64,000 nucleotides of DNA from Copromyces sp. CBS 386.78. Taxonomy: Eukaryota > Ascomycota > Sordariomycetes > Sordariales > Sordariaceae. A model generated the notes under the pieces. That model did no database searches and was not told where the DNA came from. It saw only the letters and a list, made by a program, of their open reading frames with translations. A program made the position numbers and the translations under genes. Within the stretch, counting starts at the first letter, position 1; every line of letters starts with the position of its first letter. The stretch spans positions 62,001 through 126,000 of the forward strand of contig MU839198.1 in assembly GCA_030685235.1 (NCBI GenBank), in the 5' to 3' direction. Below are positions 60,318 to 64,000 of this stretch, one piece after another.

Positions 60318-60624
60318 TGTCACAGGGTTAGCCTTATGACGGTTCAGAGCATATAATAGCAATTATTAGAGCTAGGAGCTTAGACTACCGTATAAGGCCA
60401 TTACGGCCTTATCGTTACATAAAGCCGTAACAGCCTTATTATTATCGCCATTATACTATACAAATTGTACTAGCTCTATAGCGCTTATAAAACTACTACA
60501 AATCTACTTTTAAATTAGCCTTCTTATAAAGACTAGTCTAAGATTATACCTTTAGACCTTTACCTTTTACTCCTTCGTATAATTACAAATACTCTTACCT
60601 ACCTTATACTTTTATATTATAATA
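60318..60624 (+). repeat. 5' LTR, type C, 307 bp
   Basis: It begins with the unmutated consensus TGTCACAGGGTTAGCC and ends before ATTAATTACAC by alignment with types A and B. The interior is unrelated to the other two LTRs except in the last ~90 bases (CTCCTTCGTATAATTAC and on). Confidence 0.65.
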
Positions 60625-60899
60625 ATTAATTACACTTTTAAACCTTCGCATTTTACGTATATTTTTTTAACCCTTAGAATTGCGCGGCAGGAGCTACGTA
60701 GTTTATACCCTTACGCTAGGATCGCCTCATTGAATCGCGGACCCCAATATAAAAAGTCGCTTCGCTAAATCGCAGACTCCCTAAAACTAAACCCTAAACG
60801 CGGAAGTCTAATTATTATAACTATATTATTATATTGCGGCAATCTATATAATCCTTATATTACAACCTAATTACGTAGTAAACAATAATAATTACGACT

Positions 60900-62400
60900 A
60901 CTATTCCGGACGTAACAATAGCAATACTTTACTACCCAACTATACTGAACTTAGAATTAAATTCGAAGGCAATCTCTCCTCGCCCCCTAACCCCTTTAAC
61001 CTTAGACAATTCTCTAAAGTATTTATTAACGAACTAATTACGGATATTAAAATCTTATAAATAGCGCTATTCGAATTCGAGAAAATTAGCCCTAGAATTA
61101 AAAATTTCTTAAACGGGTTCGAACGAAATATCCGACTTTATTACGTTCTATATAAATATTAAACGTTCGCTAAGATAGCTAATTAATACGTAGCCTTTTA
61201 CTCTATTATCGAACTATTTAGGCGCGTCCTTACGGTAGTATTTGCAAATTACAATACTATTGCAATTGAATAGGATAACGAACGGTAGTAAGTACAGCAA
61301 ATTATTATAAACTTATAATAGTAGATTATAACTATATTTTCTTCCGAAACCCTATTCGAAATATTAACCGGGTTAGCCCCTCTCTATTTTCTAAAGCGGA
61401 TTATCAAAGACCCCCCTATTTTTATAAGGGAAGAAAAAAATAATACTAAATATTACAATACATTCCGCTCGTAGCGAAATTAAATTAAAACTACTTAAGA
61501 ATTCGATACAACTTATTTCCCTAACGAATAAATTAAGATTATAAAGGCGATATTCCAATTAGGGCTAAATCTACGTTTAACTTTAAATAATAGATTAAAA
61601 AAAATTAAAATTTTTTTTATTAAACCCGAAAAGTAATTTTAGAAGGACGGCAAAACTTTTTTTAAATATTTAGTAGACTACTATAATAATATAAATATTA
61701 AATTAAATATTAATAAACATTTTATCGACCTTTATTAAAATAATACGCCTTTCCTTCGTTTCGAAATCGAATTTATTAAGTTTATAAATAAGTATAATTT
61801 TAACAATATTATAAAAATTTATTATCTTTATAATAAAATAAATAAGAAGTTTCGTAGCGTTTTAATTATTTAGAACTTCTTTAACGACAATAATTATATA
61901 GAATAGTTGAAATTAATAAGGAAGGTTAACCGGAAGTTAGAGGACGCTAAATACTACAATAGGGTAATCGCGGGCACTTCTAACGGGTCCGTTAATAAGC
62001 TTAATAATAATAATAACTATAATATATCCATTCTTACCGCTAATACTAACAATAAACTAATTAGCTAGGGAAGTACTCAAATAGATTTCGATGTAATAAA
62101 TCTATTAATTATATTCGACTTTAAAATATTTGAAGAACGTAGGAAGAAGGGTTTCTATTATCGTTATAATTAATAAAATTATATCGCTCGTAATTACCTC
62201 GGATCGATTAATTAGGGCAGTAAATTTCGTACTAATAGTAAGGCTATTAGTAAGGATAAGAAGAAAAATAAAGGAAGGGGAGGAAAAGGAAATAGAAATA
62301 ATAAAAATATTAAAACGATTAAAACTAACATTATAAATATTACTAATACCAACGCCGCTATTAAGCCGGCTACAAGAAAGGAATATTATAATAAATAAGA
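60900..62400 (+). pseudogene. gag of type C element, RIP-mutated
   Basis: A gag-like frame read through stops, starting near 60950 (ELRIKFEGNLSSP) with capsid-like sequence (LNGFERNIRLYYVLYKYQ). It ends in a Lys/Asn/Gly-rich tail around 62220-62330 where a 68-codon open frame survives by chance. Confidence 0.55.
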
Positions 62401-64000
62401 AAACGTTTAACCTCAATATTTAATTATATATAGATGCCTAATTAAGTAGTTACTTCGTAGAAAAAATAAGATTTTATTATTAAATTAAAAAAAATATAAA
62501 TCTAATTATTAAATAATACCTCCCTAAATTTAATTTTATTATTTACGTATATAATTACCAATATATATAAAAATTATTATATCTCTTTTATTAATAGTAA
62601 ATATTCTATATTTACTTTTATCGACCGATCTTTTATTAAAAAATATAACCTTCTCCGTTTCCGACTATTCCGCCCTAAAAAACTAATATTTATAAATAAG
62701 AATATTAAAGGTATTATTAGCGAAGGGGTAAAAAGATAATTACAGATAAGTTACTATAAAAAAGTAATTACTTTTTTAATATACGACCTTTCTAATAAAT
62801 ACCCCGTTATCCTAAGTTTCCCTTAAATAAAATTCTATAAACTTTATATCGATTACGAGAAAAGCGGTATACGTTTCAACTATCCGGGTTACAAAGACCG
62901 CTATTTATTAACAAAGCTTTTTAACAACTAAATAGAAGCGCTACAAACGCTCTCTAACCCTATTTCCGTAATAATAATTTATACCTATAAAAAACTACCC
63001 CCCTCTCTTTCTTCGCTCTAAAAAAGTATTATTTATATTATCCCTAAAAACTATTTCCGTAAAGAGAAAGCCTTTATCCCTAGGGGCTATTTCCGTAAGG
63101 AGGAGGCCCGGGACGAAGAAATTGAAGAATAATTCGTTAAATCTCCCCGGTTTATTAATAAAGGATTTAAAGAGCGGACTTCTATATTTCCCGCGTTTAA
63201 AAATAATAATAATAAGGAGCGGACTTCCGCACCTATATTTAAAAGCAAAGAGGACGTAAAGCGGCCTCCTATAGTTACCGAAAAAATATTATTATTAACC
63301 CTACTTAAGGCCCTTATTACGTACTACGTAGGAGCGAAGGTTTAAAGCTTTATAAAAACCGCCGTAGTATTCGTAAATATTAGGAAGGATATATAATATA
63401 AACTTTATATTAGGGTAAGTAAGAAGCGTATATCGGTTAGGGACTATTAAACGCTAATATAGACGAGTACGTTAATTTACGACGAAATTAACCCCATTAA
63501 TATTTACAAATTTAACGTAGTTACATTTAATTTTATTTATAAAAAATATTAGTTCTAGCCGTATATAATGAACTATATTGAATTAGAAAGATTCGCAAAT
63601 ATTTTAGAAGTCCGAAAAATAGACTTCGATTACGAAACGGCGGAAAATATTATCGAAGGAAGAGGGGAGAAATATAAAAAAAATTTCCCGTCGTCCCTCT
63701 ATAATTTTATCGATAATATAGCGGGTAAATACAGATCGGAAGTAGAATAAGAAATAATAATTATAGTAAGGGCTATTATATTAATAAGTAACTTCGCTAA
63801 GGATATACTACTCTACGAAGAAATAATTTAATATATTTATTTCGTTAAAATTATAGAGGAGGATATATAGAAGTTCTATAAGAAAGCGGATAGGCTATAG
63901 AAAATACGGGAGGAAATTAATAAAATATTATCGGATTATTATTACTTATATATCAATACGTTCTTACCCGTTTTAACCAATAAATTTCCTCCTTATAGGT
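62401..64000 (+). pseudogene. pol 5' part of type C element
   Basis: It continues with a protease-like segment (about 62560-62900, including RSFIKKYNLLRFRLFRPKK) and a spacer rich in Lys/Glu. At 63855-63950 comes FYKKADRLQKIREEINKILS, the block that directly precedes RT in the type B element (FYKKVDKLLKTDAQIQ). RT itself lies beyond the window. A 60-codon open frame at 63568-63750 belongs to this region and is a surviving fragment. Confidence 0.6.

Larger units (their letters stand above)
43000..64000. repeat. RIP-mutated A+T-rich heterochromatin-type block
   Basis: From about 43 kb to the window end the sequence is dominated by TA, AT and AA/TT; CA and TG are rare except in a few islands. 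Coding ghosts are readable only if TAA/TAG are taken as former CAA/CAG and AAY as former GAY or AAY. This C:G to T:A pattern with CpA preference is the product of repeat-induced point mutation in fungi such as Neurospora, where such DNA carries DNA methylation and H3K9 methylation. No live gene was found. The block extends beyond the window and could be part of a pericentromeric or other large heterochromatic region. Confidence 0.93.
60318..64000 (+). mobile_element. Third Ty3/Gypsy element (type C), truncated by window end
   Basis: LTR at 60318-60624, primer-site region ATTAATTACAC, leader, gag (about 60900-62390), protease (about 62400-62900) and the approach to RT, where the window ends. 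The base immediately left of the LTR lies in TTTAA (60313-60317), the same pentamer seen beside the type B element. It is probably a separate insertion at the end of the outer element; the right end and target duplication are outside the window. Confidence 0.7.

Noticed and set aside
60318..60624. Reading this LTR as the 3' LTR of the outer element
   Set aside because: Its central sequence does not match the 46871 LTR, and a primer-site-like sequence plus a new gag follow it directly, so it fits better as the 5' LTR of a third element. Not excluded if U3 was exchanged.
62105..62416. 103-codon minus-strand frame in the type C element
   Set aside because: It is opposite the Lys/Asn-rich end of gag in A+T-rich DNA; Ile/Leu/Ser-rich artefact.

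Overview
The window is nuclear DNA of a filamentous ascomycete, most probably a Sordariales fungus close to Neurospora. The evidence is: short introns (50-134 bp) with GTRNGT donors, CTRAC branch sites and YAG acceptors; a lone dispersed 5S rRNA gene; tRNA genes with small introns; and about 21 kb of very A+T-rich sequence in which retrotransposon genes survive only as ghosts full of TAA/TAG, the mark of repeat-induced point mutation (RIP). The species is an inference.

Layout. 1-18 kb is gene-poor, normal-composition DNA. It holds one clear protein gene, a RAD51 paralog (8846-10495, six exons), two MITE-like elements with related ends (8019-8523 and 12474-12864) and the 5S gene (16846-16965). 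18-27 kb is gene-dense: a small secreted cysteine-rich peptide precursor, a tandem pair of tRNA-Ala(AGC) genes, a BTB-bromodomain protein, TIM21 (mitochondrial protein import), the ArfGAP GLO3 (COPI traffic) divergent from TIM21, and tRNA-Val(AAC).

27.7-37.2 kb is an allorecognition/NLR-type cluster in which every member looks broken: a HET-domain fragment, a HET gene split by a 545-bp inverted-repeat element with a perfect 8-bp target duplication, a zinc-finger/NACHT gene with an in-frame TAG and no C-terminal repeat region, and a DUF7580-type gene with two in-frame TAGs. 38-42.4 kb holds two intact genes, an F-box-like protein and an unknown nuclear-type protein; a fourth MITE lies about 160 bp upstream of the latter.

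From about 43 kb to the right end everything is RIP-mutated. First comes a relic resembling a DUF6589 protein gene. A nest of three Ty3/Gypsy LTR elements follows: an outer element (5' LTR at 46871) cut inside gag by a complete 7.29-kb element (47528-54819), and interrupted again after its integrase by a third element (from 60318) that runs off the window. The three LTR types share their first bases, their R-U5-like end and the primer-site region, but differ in U3.

All exon structures were joined by hand from splice signals and frame continuity; every joined CDS length is divisible by three. Protein family names come from recognised motifs, not from database searches.
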